Positions 8,566-16,655 of a stretch of 64,000 bases of DNA are shown in pieces; positions within the stretch are counted from its first letter, which is position 1; every line of letters begins with the position of its first letter. The position numbers and the translations under genes were made by a program. Origin of the DNA: Acidimicrobiia bacterium (GTDB lineage: Bacteria > Actinomycetota > Acidimicrobiia > Acidimicrobiales > Bin134); NCBI GenBank assembly GCA_009842675.1, contig VYEX01000008.1:1-64000 (forward strand). Reading direction: 5' to 3'. The notes under the pieces were generated by a model, which saw only the letters and a list, made by a program, of their open reading frames with translations, made no database searches and had not been told where the DNA came from.

Positions 8566-9636
8566 ATGGCCAATCCCGATGAGGCTGGCATAAGGGAGGC
8601 GGCTACCAAGCAAGCCCCTGCCAAAGAAGTCACCATGAAGGAAGTGGCCGCCCATGCGGGTGTAGCCCTGTCTTCGGTTTCGCGTGTGCTCAATGACCAT
8701 TCCGATGTAAGTGAGTCCATGCGAAAACAGGTGCTCGACGCAATAGACGCTGTGGGCTACGAGCCGAACCTCTTGGCCTCCAGCCTGCGCCGGGGCTCGA
8801 CCATGACAGTGGGATTCATCGCCAACGACATTTCCAATCCGCTCTTTGCCGAGATCGCCATGGGCGCTGAGCGCCGCTTGAACGAGGCTGGCTATTCCAT
8901 GGTGCTGACCAATTCGGAGGGGAGCCCAGAGCGGGATGAGGCCATGATCCGGCTACTGCGGTGGCGGCGAATCGACGGGCTCATTCTCTCGGTGGCCGAC
9001 GAAGAACGGGCCGGTACGTTGGCCGAGCTGGCCAAGCTGTCCGAACCTGTGGTGCTGGTGGACCGGGAGATGCGGGGGGCGACCGCGGTTTCGGCCGTGT
9101 TGTCCGACCATGCCAACGGGATGCAGGCCGCCATCGACCACCTGCTGGAACTGGGCCACCGCCGGGTGGCGCTGATCTCAGGACGACCGGGGCTTCGGCC
9201 GGTTCGGGAGCGCGTACACGGCTTCAAGGCCGCATTCCGGGCCCGGGGTCTAGAGCTGCCCGAAGACCTGTTGAAGTTCGACAGCTTCTCGGCCACCTTT
9301 GGCGAGCAGGCCACCCATGAACTGCTGGCGGCTGACTATCCGCCCACCGCCATCGTGGCCGGAGGGAATCTCCTACTCATCGGGGTATTGCGAGCGCTTC
9401 AGACCGCCGGGCGGACGGTGGGGTCCGATATCTCGCTGGTCTCTTGTGACGATGTGCCCTTGACCGAGTTGCACTCGCCGGCCATCACGGTAATCGACCG
9501 GGACGCGTTGCAGATGGGTGAGGCGGCGGCTGAGCTGCTGCTCAAACTGCTGGCTGGCGGCGAAGGCCCTTTGGTAGCCGAGATTCCCACGTCCCTGATT
9601 CGGCGAGCCTCCACCCAGCCGCACCCGATGGGCTGA
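8566..9636 (+). CDS. LacI-family transcriptional repressor of the sugar locus
   Basis: 356 residues from ATG 8566 (behind a G-rich AAGGGGGG/GGAG ribosome site); ATG 8635 just before the helix-turn-helix is an alternative. The DNA-binding domain is MKEVAAHAGVALSSVSRVLN, followed by a hinge (NLLASSLRRG) and a periplasmic-binding-protein-like effector domain to the C terminus. The recognition-helix region and the CG-centred operators in the locus fit this family. Seven matching operators in promoter gaps of neighbouring sugar genes indicate a local regulon, released when a sugar or pathway intermediate binds. An operator in its own upstream region implies autoregulation. Confidence 0.93.
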   Translation: MANPDEAGIREAATKQAPAKEVTMKEVAAHAGVALSSVSRVLNDHSDVSESMRKQVLDAIDAVGYEPNLLASSLRRGSTMTVGFIANDISNPLFAEIAMGAERRLNEAGYSMVLTNSEGSPERDEAMIRLLRWRRIDGLILSVADEERAGTLAELAKLSEPVVLVDREMRGATAVSAVLSDHANGMQAAIDHLLELGHRRVALISGRPGLRPVRERVHGFKAAFRARGLELPEDLLKFDSFSATFGEQATHELLAADYPPTAIVAGGNLLLIGVLRALQTAGRTVGSDISLVSCDDVPLTELHSPAITVIDRDALQMGEAAAELLLKLLAGGEGPLVAEIPTSLIRRASTQPHPMG

Positions 9637-9637
9637 G

Positions 9638-9653
9638 CCGCCCGGGCGGTTTT
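9638..9653 (+). terminator. Intrinsic terminator of lacI
   Basis: A 12-bp palindrome CCGCCCGGGCGG followed by TTTT directly after the lacI stop codon and up to the end of the convergent lipoyl gene. Confidence 0.6.
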
Positions 9654-9892
9654 CAATCGGAGACGATGATGACGATGGGGTCGCCGATGTCCACCTCATC
9701 GTCGACGGCCACGAGGTGCTCGACGATGGTTCCCGACACCGGGCTGGGGACGTCGGAGTCAACCTTGTCGGTCTCAACCCGCAAGAGGTCGTCTCCTGCG
9801 GCCACGGAATCGCCCACTTCCGCCAGCCATTCGAGCACTACTACCAGCTCGGTGGTGTCTCCCAGTTTGGGGAGTTTGATGGTGTAGCGCAC
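9653..9892 (-). CDS. Free-standing lipoyl-domain protein
   Basis: 79 residues, GTG 9892 preceded by GAGGAG that overlaps the end of the E1 alpha gene. The whole protein is a single biotinyl/lipoyl hammerhead domain. The ETDKVDSD loop carries the lipoylation lysine Lys43 (a biotinyl domain would usually read AMKM). Such a domain normally forms the N terminus of an E2 acyltransferase, but here there is no E1/E3-binding or catalytic domain. It is the last gene of a minus-strand operon with E1 alpha and E1 beta. It could accept the two-electron oxidised acyl unit from E1 as a diffusible carrier, as the GcvH protein does for glycine decarboxylase (analogy, inference). Lipoylation would need LipB/LipA, such as the fusion at 821-2473. 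Confidence 0.85.
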   Translation of the reverse strand: MRYTIKLPKLGDTTELVVVLEWLAEVGDSVAAGDDLLRVETDKVDSDVPSPVSGTIVEHLVAVDDEVDIGDPIVIIVSD

Positions 9893-9903
9893 GGGATTGC
9901 TCC

Positions 9904-10887
9904 TCAGGGCGCCAGCACATGGGCGAACATGGCGTCCACCGGAGTGGGAGCACTGTCCAGCACGAGTTCCACCGCGGCGTCGATGCGGGCATTGACGGTG
10001 GCCTGGACCTCGTCAATGCCGTTCTCGCCCAGTACCCCTTCGTCTAACAGCTGGCGACCGAAGTTGACGATGGGATCCTTCTCATACCAGCTTTCGAACT
10101 CCCCGTCTGGGCGGTAGGGGGCAGTGTCGGCCCGGGAGTGCCCGGCGTACCGGTACGTCTTCAGCTCCAAGAGCGTGGGTCCGCCACCGCTGCGGGCGTG
10201 ATCCAATGCGCTGGACACGGCCTCGGCCACCGCATCGGGATCTTGGCCGTCCACGATGGTGCCGCCGATGGCATAGGACTCTGCCCGGCAGGCGATGTCC
10301 TCCACCGGGGTGGTCAGGTCGATGCGGCTGTACTCGCCGTACTGGTTGTTCTCGCAGACGAACACCACGGGGAGCTTCCAGATGGCGGCCAGGTTGAGAG
10401 CCTCGTGAAACGCGCCAATGTTGGTCGACCCGTCGCCGAAGACGGCGATGGCGGCATCGTCGGTTCCCCGCACCTGAGCGGTAAGTGCCGCTCCAGCCGC
10501 CACCGGGATTCCCGCACCGACAATAGCGAACGTGGGCATCAGGCCGATTTCCGGGTCGCAAAGATGCATGGAGCCGCCAATGCCGCCGATGGACCCCGCT
10601 TCCCGCCCCAGAATCTCCCCGAGCAGTTGGACCGGGGTCAGCCCCAGGGCCAAGGCCACACCATGGCCCCGGTAGGTGCAGGTCACCTGGTCGGTAACCC
10701 GGGCGGCAGCCGCCACTCCCACCGCCACTGCCTCTTGGCCCAGGCACAGGTGGGTGGTTCCGTGGACCAGGCCCTCGTCGAACAGGTCTTGCACCTTGTT
10801 CTCCAATGCCCGAATCTCCACCATCCGCTCGTATCGGACCTGACGGTCCTGTTGCAGTGCTTCTCGGCGTTCCAACGGTGTGTTCAT
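9904..10887 (-). CDS. TPP-dependent 2-oxoacid (or acetoin-type) dehydrogenase E1 alpha
   Basis: 327 residues. It has the thiamine-diphosphate motif beginning GDGST near residue 150 and ending with CENNQY, the TYRGHG block, and the RYAGHSRAD loop that is phosphorylated in mitochondrial relatives. Length fits the pyruvate/acetoin E1 alpha family. Its ATG overlaps the E1 beta stop by four bases (ATGA), so the two are translationally coupled. It pairs with E1 beta to decarboxylate or cleave a 2-oxo substrate onto a lipoyl arm. The partner E2 is missing here; only a free lipoyl domain follows. Being under the LacI-type operator at 13927, it is likely a catabolic enzyme rather than housekeeping pyruvate dehydrogenase. 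Confidence 0.92.
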   Translation of the reverse strand: MNTPLERREALQQDRQVRYERMVEIRALENKVQDLFDEGLVHGTTHLCLGQEAVAVGVAAAARVTDQVTCTYRGHGVALALGLTPVQLLGEILGREAGSIGGIGGSMHLCDPEIGLMPTFAIVGAGIPVAAGAALTAQVRGTDDAAIAVFGDGSTNIGAFHEALNLAAIWKLPVVFVCENNQYGEYSRIDLTTPVEDIACRAESYAIGGTIVDGQDPDAVAEAVSSALDHARSGGGPTLLELKTYRYAGHSRADTAPYRPDGEFESWYEKDPIVNFGRQLLDEGVLGENGIDEVQATVNARIDAAVELVLDSAPTPVDAMFAHVLAP

Positions 10888-11900
10888 GGCGTGTTCTCCT
10901 CACGTTGCCACCACGGGGGCGGCACCCGTCCGGTATCCAGCAACTCGGTGATCTGCTCTCCCACATAAGCCGAAGACGGCATGTAGCGCTCCTCCAGTTC
11001 CTTGCCAAACGGAACGGGCACGTCGGGAGCGGTGATCCGCAAGGGTGGGGCCTTGAGCTCACCGAACAGGTCTGCGGCCACAGCGGCCACCACGTCGGCG
11101 CCCCAGCCGCCAGAAAGCGGGTTCTCCTCCACGGTGACCAGCCGACCGGTGCGAGCCACCGATGCGTACACCAAGTCTTGATCCCAGGGTTGCAGCGATT
11201 GCAGGTCGATCACATCGGCCGACCATGAGCCATCGGCGGCGGCTTCGGTCGCGGTGCCGACAGTCGATCCCAGCGCCACCACGGTGGCGTCGTCACCAGA
11301 AGCGGCCTGTCGAGCTTGACCCAAGGCGATGATGCCCGCTTCTCCAGTAGTGACCTCTTCGCGTTGGGCGTACAGCCGCCGGGGCTCGAGAACCACCACC
11401 GGGTTGTCGTCTCGGATAGCGGCTCGCATCAAGCCATAAGCCGTCGCCGGCCCGGATGCCACCGCCAACTTGAGGCCGGGAGTGCCAACCACCCAGCTTT
11501 CCAAGGTCTGGGAGTGCTGGGTGCCGAACCCCAGTCCCGCGCCGACCGAGGCCCGCACGGTGAGCGGCACGGTGACCTGCCCCCCCGACAGATAGTGGAA
11601 CTTGGCACCCTCGGTGGAGAGCTGGTCGAGGGCCACGCCGAGGAACTCCACGAACATGATCTCCACCACTGGTCGCAGTCCGGTGGCCGCGGCGCCCACC
11701 GCCGCGCCCAAGAAACCCATCTCGGAGATCGGCGTATCCCGCACCCGCAGCGGGCCGAACTCCTCCAACAGCCCGGCCGACGTCTTGAACGGCCCCTCGG
11801 CAACGGCGACATCTTCTCCCAACACGATCACATCGGGATTAGCGCGCATCTCATCGGCGATGGCCGCCGAGATGGCCTGGTTCATTCTCATTCTGGGCAT
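10884..11900 (-). CDS. TPP-dependent dehydrogenase E1 beta
   Basis: 338 residues from ATG 11900; the frame extends upstream but homology begins at MPRMRMNQAI. Motifs: LGEDVAVAEG, DTPISEMGFLGAAVGAA, a transketolase-like pyrimidine domain, and a C-terminal transketolase domain with TVEENPLSGGWGA. It forms the other half of the alpha2beta2 E1 active site. The start overlaps the end of the epimerase gene upstream by 13 bp and its stop overlaps the E1 alpha start, giving a tight operon (oxidoreductase, epimerase, E1 beta, E1 alpha, lipoyl protein). Confidence 0.92.
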   Translation of the reverse strand: MPRMRMNQAISAAIADEMRANPDVIVLGEDVAVAEGPFKTSAGLLEEFGPLRVRDTPISEMGFLGAAVGAAATGLRPVVEIMFVEFLGVALDQLSTEGAKFHYLSGGQVTVPLTVRASVGAGLGFGTQHSQTLESWVVGTPGLKLAVASGPATAYGLMRAAIRDDNPVVVLEPRRLYAQREEVTTGEAGIIALGQARQAASGDDATVVALGSTVGTATEAAADGSWSADVIDLQSLQPWDQDLVYASVARTGRLVTVEENPLSGGWGADVVAAVAADLFGELKAPPLRITAPDVPVPFGKELEERYMPSSAYVGEQITELLDTGRVPPPWWQREENTP

Positions 11901-12757
11901 GAGTACCTCTCGGTCGCGAACTTGGTTAGCCAATCCACAGACTGGGCCACGATCTCGTGCTCTGACCAGCCAGGGGCCATGTCGGCAACTTCGACGCACG
12001 CCAAGCCGTCAAATCCGGCCTCGTTCATCACCGCCAAGGCCTGGTCTATGTCCAAATCACCGTGTCCGAGAGGCACCCCGGGCCAGTGGCCGCCGGGGTC
12101 GCCGGGGGTGGACGACCCGAGATCGAGGTCTTTGGCGTGGATCATCTTGGTGTGAGGAGCCAAAGCCGCCGCCGCAGTCAAGAGATCATCACCGATTCGA
12201 ACCACATTGGCGCTGTCGAACACCACGCCCAGCTGGGGACTGGCCACCTGCTCGATGAGTTCGCCAACCGACTCGGTGGTGAGATCGCAATGGGTCTCGA
12301 TGGCGACGTCCAGACCGCACTGGTCGGCCTTCTCGGTGATCTGGGCTACTTGGGGGACGACTCGCCGGAGCACTTCGGTTTCGTCCTCGTGGCCGAAATG
12401 GCGGGTGGTGCCGATCACGATGCGGAGCAGGTTGCACCCCAGACCGGCAGCCTGATCGACCGCGGCGAGGGCATCGGCAAATGCGTCGCGATCAAGCCCC
12501 ATGGCCAGCCCGTCGGGGTGACCCCAAGCCAGTACCCGCTCGAAGCCATGCTGGTCGAGGCGCTGGCGGAGCGACTCCACGTTGGCATCGGCGCCACTGT
12601 CCAAGAAACAGGTCTCCAGCGATACTCCTTCGACTCCGAGCTCCGAACAGCAATTCAAGAAATCGTCGGTGGTCCAGCGCTGTTCGGCGGGGGACTCGCT
12701 GGTCCTCAGCTCGCCGAAAAACCGGTGATACGAGTAGCTGTCGACGCCTATACGCAA
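11888..12757 (-). CDS. Sugar phosphate isomerase/epimerase-family TIM-barrel protein
   Basis: 289 residues if TTG 12757 is the start; no ATG or GTG fits and the frame runs open upstream into the previous gene. It begins LRIGVDSYSYHRFF and shows xylose-isomerase-like barrel motifs: AIETHCDLT (metal Glu), VVFDSANV (Asp), MIHAKDLDL (His) and ACVEVAD (Glu) at expected positions. Members (IolE/IolI/tagatose epimerase types) isomerise sugars or dehydrate inosose-like compounds. With the adjacent Gfo/Idh/MocA dehydrogenase it resembles inositol-type or oxidised-sugar catabolic pairs. The start lies in a 21-bp tandem repeat that carries the ribosome site. Confidence 0.82.
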   Translation of the reverse strand: MRIGVDSYSYHRFFGELRTSESPAEQRWTTDDFLNCCSELGVEGVSLETCFLDSGADANVESLRQRLDQHGFERVLAWGHPDGLAMGLDRDAFADALAAVDQAAGLGCNLLRIVIGTTRHFGHEDETEVLRRVVPQVAQITEKADQCGLDVAIETHCDLTTESVGELIEQVASPQLGVVFDSANVVRIGDDLLTAAAALAPHTKMIHAKDLDLGSSTPGDPGGHWPGVPLGHGDLDIDQALAVMNEAGFDGLACVEVADMAPGWSEHEIVAQSVDWLTKFATERYSCPE

Positions 12758-12802
12758 GCTGTGATCCCTTATGCGCGAGCTGTGTTCCCTTATGCGCGAG
12801 CT
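12740..12802 (-). repeat. Three 21-bp tandem units spanning the ribosome site and TTG start
   Basis: Units at 12740-12760, 12761-12781 and 12782-12802. The outer two (relative to the gene) differ at one base and each carries AAGGGA; the innermost is more diverged and holds the TTG start with the preceding unit's AAGGGA 7 bases away. The repeat fills the gap between the oxidoreductase stop (12807) and the epimerase start. In-frame length (7 codons) keeps the frame open. Confidence 0.85.
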
Positions 12803-12806
12803 GGCC

Positions 12807-13907
12807 TCAGTCGCCGACCCGCACAACGTTGCCCGACTGGGCGCTGCGCTCGGCTGCGGCCACGACCTCAACCGTGCGGGCTCCCAGATCGGCGGGCGAT
12901 CGGTTGGGCACATCCCGACCCTGCGCCAGATCCACCAGAGTGTCGGGTGGCCCATCGCAGGTATAGAGCCCGGCATGGCGGGGAAGGTCTACCTTGATGT
13001 CGAGGCCGTCGTTGCGGTAGAGCCACAGGAAGTCTCGCTCCAAGTCGGCGATGAGCTGTCCTTCAGAACCGTAGAGGCGGACTTGCAGCTGATGGCGGGG
13101 CCACGGTTCGTCGGGTTCGTCGATGGCGTTGGCCGGTCCGGGGCAGCTAGCGCCGCTGATCGATCCAGTGGCTCCCGACGCATAGCGCAGGGAGACGGCG
13201 TCGTGGAGATCCACTCGCGCCCCCCGGTTGTTCATGAAGGCGAAGACCTCTTGGGCCCGATCTCCAGTCAGCCACATGGCCAGACCCATGGCGTGGGAGA
13301 TCTGGGCCGGAGCGTAACCGCCTCCCGACAAGGCGGGGTCGGTCCACGTAGCAGCCTCGGGTGCGAAACCCTCAGCCGATCCCTCGTATCCGCCTCCGCC
13401 GGTGGAGGTGAGCAGCTCGCGGGTACCGGAGGCCATGGACACCATGACGTGCTCGACTTCGCCCACGCCGCCCTCTTCGTCCATGAGCCTCTTGGCCTCG
13501 ATACCCAAGGGCCCGTAGTTCCAGCCGAAAGAGATCACCAAATGGCGCCCCAGCCTGTCGGCGGTGCGGTGGAGGTCCCAGGCATCAGCGGGATCAACGG
13601 TGAAGGGTTTCTCGCAGAGCACGTCGGCGCCCGCTTCCATGGCAGCCTTGGCGTGCTCGTGGTGCAGGCCGGGCGGGCTGGCCACCACTACGGCGTCCAG
13701 TCCCTGATCGAGGGCATCCCGGTAGTTTTCGCTCAGGTGGGAAAAGCCGAACCGCTCGCCGATCGACTCCAATGCGTCGCGTCCCTTGCGTACGGCCGAG
13801 ACCAGCTCTACATCGTCCCGCTCCGCCAGTATGGGTATGTGGTTGCTGATTGCCCATGACCCCGCACCGATGACACCGATGCGGACCTTTTTCTCGGTGG
13901 CCGTCAT
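12807..13907 (-). CDS. Gfo/Idh/MocA-family oxidoreductase
   Basis: 366 residues, ATG 13907 with a clear AGGAGG site. It has an N-terminal Rossmann fold (GVIGAGSWA), the CEKPF motif with the conserved Lys at about residue 100, and a C-terminal substrate domain with SHAMGLAMWL (His candidate). The family uses NAD(P) to oxidise sugars, inositols or their derivatives. It is the first gene of the operon that ends with E1 and the lipoyl protein, directly downstream of operator site 3. Substrate unknown. Confidence 0.9.
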   Translation of the reverse strand: MTATEKKVRIGVIGAGSWAISNHIPILAERDDVELVSAVRKGRDALESIGERFGFSHLSENYRDALDQGLDAVVVASPPGLHHEHAKAAMEAGADVLCEKPFTVDPADAWDLHRTADRLGRHLVISFGWNYGPLGIEAKRLMDEEGGVGEVEHVMVSMASGTRELLTSTGGGGYEGSAEGFAPEAATWTDPALSGGGYAPAQISHAMGLAMWLTGDRAQEVFAFMNNRGARVDLHDAVSLRYASGATGSISGASCPGPANAIDEPDEPWPRHQLQVRLYGSEGQLIADLERDFLWLYRNDGLDIKVDLPRHAGLYTCDGPPDTLVDLAQGRDVPNRSPADLGARTVEVVAAAERSAQSGNVVRVGD

Positions 13908-13926
13908 GTCGCCTCCTGGAAAGAGC

Positions 13927-13940
13927 CGGTAACGTTTCCA
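13927..13940. promoter_or_regulatory. LacI-type operator, site 3
   Basis: CGGTAACGTTTCCA between the divergent Gfo/Idh/MocA operon and the third SDR. The plus strand contains TAACGT (13930-13935), which fits a TAnnnT -10 for the SDR, so operator and promoter would overlap. Confidence 0.75.
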
Positions 13941-13973
13941 GCCTAGGAAGCAAGTAGGGGAGCCTGCAAAGCC

Positions 13974-14726
13974 ATGACTGATATAGCGAGCCCTGGTGTT
14001 GGATTCGGGGGCGTGGCCGGGCGAACTGCGGCGGTGACCGGTGCCGCCCAGGGAATCGGAAGGGCCGTGGCCGATGCGTTATTGGCCGGTGGTGCCCAGG
14101 TTGCCCTGCTCGACATTCGGCCCCCCGACGACCAACAGGCGCTGGACCAGGCCGACAACACCATGTTCGTGGAGTGCGATGTGACCAGCGAGTCGTCGGT
14201 GGATGCGGCTTTCTCCCTGGTGGAGTCGACATGGGGAGGGGTGGACATTCTGGTGAACAACGCCGGGATCTTTGCCATCCAACCCTTGGAGGAGACCGAT
14301 TTGGACGACTGGAATCGGATGATGGCAGTGAACCTCACCGGGTGCTTCCTGTGCAGTCGGCGGGCGCTACCGCAGATGCGAGAGCGGCAGTGGGGTCGGA
14401 TCATCTCCATCGGGTCGAGCGCGGGCAAGACCGGCGGGTCCAAGAACACCGCGGCCTATGGCGCATCCAAAGCCGGAGTGATGGCCTTGGCCAAAGCCAT
14501 CGCCACCGAATACGCGCCGTGGGGCATTACCTCCAATGCGCTGGCCCCGGCCCTAATCGACACCGACATGGTGGCCGGGATCGCCGATCTGGCCGACCGA
14601 ATTCCGGTCGGTCGCCTAGGGCGGCCCACCGACGTGGCCCAGGCAGTGTTGTTCCTGGCCGGGGATCAGGCGGAATTCATCACCGGCGAGGTTATGGATG
14701 TGAACGGCGGGTTCCTCATCGACTGA
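13974..14726 (+). CDS. Short-chain dehydrogenase/reductase, member 3
   Basis: 250-residue classical SDR: TGAAQGIG cofactor loop, intact NNAGIF, IGSSAG with the catalytic Ser, YGASK Tyr/Lys, and GGFLID C terminus. ATG 13974 follows AGGGGAG. It resembles sugar (for example L-fucose, L-rhamnose or glucose type) 1-dehydrogenases and 2-keto-3-deoxy-fuconate dehydrogenases, which cannot be separated by eye. It is divergent from the Gfo/Idh operon and precedes the mutarotase gene, which has its own promoter and operator. A sugar dehydrogenase next to a mutarotase that supplies the right anomer is a sensible pairing. Confidence 0.9.
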   Translation: MTDIASPGVGFGGVAGRTAAVTGAAQGIGRAVADALLAGGAQVALLDIRPPDDQQALDQADNTMFVECDVTSESSVDAAFSLVESTWGGVDILVNNAGIFAIQPLEETDLDDWNRMMAVNLTGCFLCSRRALPQMRERQWGRIISIGSSAGKTGGSKNTAAYGASKAGVMALAKAIATEYAPWGITSNALAPALIDTDMVAGIADLADRIPVGRLGRPTDVAQAVLFLAGDQAEFITGEVMDVNGGFLID

Positions 14727-14763
14727 TTGTCGATGGGACGTGCCGGGCAAAGCGTCCGGCCGC

Positions 14764-14777
14764 TGGAAACGTTTCGC
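14764..14777. promoter_or_regulatory. LacI-type operator, site 4 (mutarotase)
   Basis: TGGAAACGTTTCGC, 12 of 14 matches to the palindrome, 24 bp before the mutarotase start and just upstream of its putative -10. Confidence 0.78.
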
Positions 14778-14787
14778 AGCCACCGGG

Positions 14788-14793
14788 TAACTT
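14788..14793 (+). promoter_or_regulatory. Probable -10 element of the mutarotase gene (leaderless)
   Basis: TAACTT ends 7 bases before ATG 14801 and no Shine-Dalgarno is present, so transcription probably starts at or next to the start codon. Confidence 0.4.
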
Positions 14794-14800
14794 GCCGGCC

Positions 14801-15115
14801 ATGGAGCGTGCCTGTTTTACCTTCGAGATCTACCCGGACATGGCTGATGAGTACAAGAAGCGCCACGATGAGATCTGGCCGGAGCTTGTCGAGCTCATCC
14901 AGACTGCCGGTTTGAAGAACTACACCCTGTTTCGGCGGGGGACGCAGGTGATCGCCTACGTGGAGTGCCATCCCGATGTGGAAACTGCGTTCGCCAAGGT
15001 CGGCGAGTCAGAAGTCAACGCCCGTTGGTCGAAGTGGTTCGAAGAAGTGATCGTGAGTTTGTCCGACGACGACGGCAATCTCTACTGGGCCGACGAGGTG
15101 TGGCACCAAGATTGA
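14801..15115 (+). CDS. L-rhamnose mutarotase-family protein
   Basis: 104 residues, the normal length of RhaM/YiiL. The core YKKRHDEIWPEL motif carries Tyr18 and His22, which correspond to the active-site residues described for the E. coli enzyme, followed by NYTLFRRG and a C-terminal W.KWFEE block. The family converts alpha and beta anomers of L-rhamnose, and some members act on L-fucose-type sugars. It has its own operator (14764) and a probable leaderless promoter. The presence of this gene is the best clue that the substrate of the locus is a 6-deoxy-hexose or a related sugar. A longer overlapping upstream frame exists but is a shadow of the SDR gene. Confidence 0.9.
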   Translation: MERACFTFEIYPDMADEYKKRHDEIWPELVELIQTAGLKNYTLFRRGTQVIAYVECHPDVETAFAKVGESEVNARWSKWFEEVIVSLSDDDGNLYWADEVWHQD

Positions 15116-15117
15116 GC

Positions 15118-15133
15118 CCGCGTCTGGTCGCGG
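15118..15133. terminator. Weak hairpin between convergent genes
   Basis: CCGCG, 6-base loop, CGCGG in the short gap between the mutarotase and the ceramidase-like gene. No T tract. Confidence 0.3.
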
Positions 15134-15141
15134 CTGGCCGT

Positions 15142-16560
15142 TCACCAGGTAGCTGAGATCAACTCCACGCTGGTCTCCACCAGAATCCGCTCGCTCTGGG
15201 GCGCGATCTGCTCGATCAGACCGTAGGAGTGGTGCGCGTAGTCGCATTCGTAGCCGCCATCGGGATACTCGGCGGCCGGAGGCATGTAAGTGAGCACGCC
15301 GTTGGTGTAGGCCGAGAACAGTGTGGTGGTGGCCGCTGAGCGCTCCTTCACTTCGATGGACAGCTCCGAGAATGCCTCGCCGGGCATGGTGGCGATCACT
15401 GTGTCGCCGATCCTCAGTGCCTGGAGGAAGGCGGGCACCTTTGGGGCGGCTTCGCCCTGTTGCACTTGACTGATGGCGTCCTCGGCCCAATTGAGGTGGT
15501 ATTCGATGGGGTTTAGGGCTACTCGGTCGGCACCAGCTAATCGAGCCTCGTCGAGTTCCCGTTGGTATCCATCTCGCTCGGCTTCGAGATCGGCCAGCGA
15601 CGGCAAAGGCTTGAGCGGGAGGTCCACCACTTTCCCCACCGCGGCCAGCGCCTGATCGGGCTGGGGCTCGATGGCTACTTGCCGGTGCAAGACAATCGGG
15701 GTGACCGAGCCGTAGTCGATCCGCTCCATCCGACGGGCGATGGGGTCAATCTGCTCCAGCACATGGAGAACTTCCACCGCCAGCTTGCGTCCGAAGGCCT
15801 TTTCGGGCCCGGGATGATCGAAGAAGCCCTGCAACGGGAGCAGGTTGCCGCATCCCCCCTGGAGGAACAGGCAGGTGGCACCGGTCACCTGCTCGACCAC
15901 ATCGCGCATAGCACCGGGAAAGTCGGGGTTCACACCCGGGTCCTCGGGGCCGACAACCACCGGATGGCAGGCATAGTTGGCCACCACGGCCATCGTCGTG
16001 CCGTCGAGACGGTCGAGTCGCAGCACGCCCACGTCCCGGTCCACCGGCTTGTCGGGGTTCCACCCGAGAATCACCCGGCCCTCGGCGTTCTTCTCCCGAC
16101 GGTTGACGGCCAAGTCCACGGTGCCGACCCCGCCCGCGGCCATCACCGGCTCCATACTGCCCGCGGCCTGGATTGCCGCGGTGACGAGATGCCCAGGGAA
16201 GGAATCGATGAACACTCGTTCATTGGCTGAGCGCTCTCGCTGGCGTCCGCCGATCTTCACCCCGTGGGTATGGGTCGTCGGGCCGCCGTGGGTGTGGCTC
16301 ACGCTGATCATGACGTGGTCGGCGGGCGTGCCCAGGGCGTCGCCGATCTCGGTCCGCAGCCGATCGGCGTGGGCGGGGAGCAAGAACGGCACATCAGCGG
16401 CAACGACTACCGCGGTCGTAGGACCCGAGCCCAGCGCCAGTGCAGTGGCGGTCAGCGGTGCTCGAATGTGCCGGGCCGGCTCGGCCCGTCGGGAATAGCC
16501 GACCAGGTCGATGGGAACGGGCGGGGTGATGTCCACCCGGGCGATACCGGCGGTAAGCAT
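15142..16560 (-). CDS. Neutral/alkaline ceramidase-like hydrolase (N-terminal domain type)
   Basis: 472 residues, ATG 16560. It starts AGIARVDITPP, the hallmark opening of the ceramidase/DUF N-terminal family, and continues with VSHTHGGP (His-x-His metal motif), NYACHPVVVGP, FLQGGCGNLLP and MPGEAFSE, all in the family order. There is no signal peptide, so it is probably cytoplasmic, unlike true ceramidases. Related proteins in sugar clusters of marine and soil bacteria are uncharacterised hydrolases. Its gene is divergent from fucose-isomerase-like protein 1 and shares operator site 5, which places it in the sugar regulon. It might cleave an acyl or amide group from a substrate (inference). 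Confidence 0.8.
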   Translation of the reverse strand: MLTAGIARVDITPPVPIDLVGYSRRAEPARHIRAPLTATALALGSGPTTAVVVAADVPFLLPAHADRLRTEIGDALGTPADHVMISVSHTHGGPTTHTHGVKIGGRQRERSANERVFIDSFPGHLVTAAIQAAGSMEPVMAAGGVGTVDLAVNRREKNAEGRVILGWNPDKPVDRDVGVLRLDRLDGTTMAVVANYACHPVVVGPEDPGVNPDFPGAMRDVVEQVTGATCLFLQGGCGNLLPLQGFFDHPGPEKAFGRKLAVEVLHVLEQIDPIARRMERIDYGSVTPIVLHRQVAIEPQPDQALAAVGKVVDLPLKPLPSLADLEAERDGYQRELDEARLAGADRVALNPIEYHLNWAEDAISQVQQGEAAPKVPAFLQALRIGDTVIATMPGEAFSELSIEVKERSAATTTLFSAYTNGVLTYMPPAAEYPDGGYECDYAHHSYGLIEQIAPQSERILVETSVELISATW

Positions 16561-16573
16561 AACGGCATTGTGC

Positions 16574-16587
16574 CAGAATCGTTTCCA
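16574..16587. promoter_or_regulatory. LacI-type operator, site 5 (weakest match)
   Basis: CAGAATCGTTTCCA. The right half-site CGTTTCCA is intact and the left half is degenerate. It lies between the divergent ceramidase-like and isomerase-like genes. Confidence 0.55.
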
Positions 16588-16655
16588 GCATGCTGGGCCT
16601 CAATGGCCGGTGAGTAAGAACCAAGCAAAGAAGGACCAGCGAGGAAGGAGCAGCG

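Noticed and set aside
12062-13859. Long plus-strand frames opposite the epimerase and oxidoreductase genes
   Set aside because: The minus-strand genes have catalytic motifs and coupled spacing; the plus-strand frames have none.
14174-14800. Upstream extension of the mutarotase frame
   Set aside because: Shadow of the third SDR gene; the mutarotase family starts at ATG 14801 with normal length.
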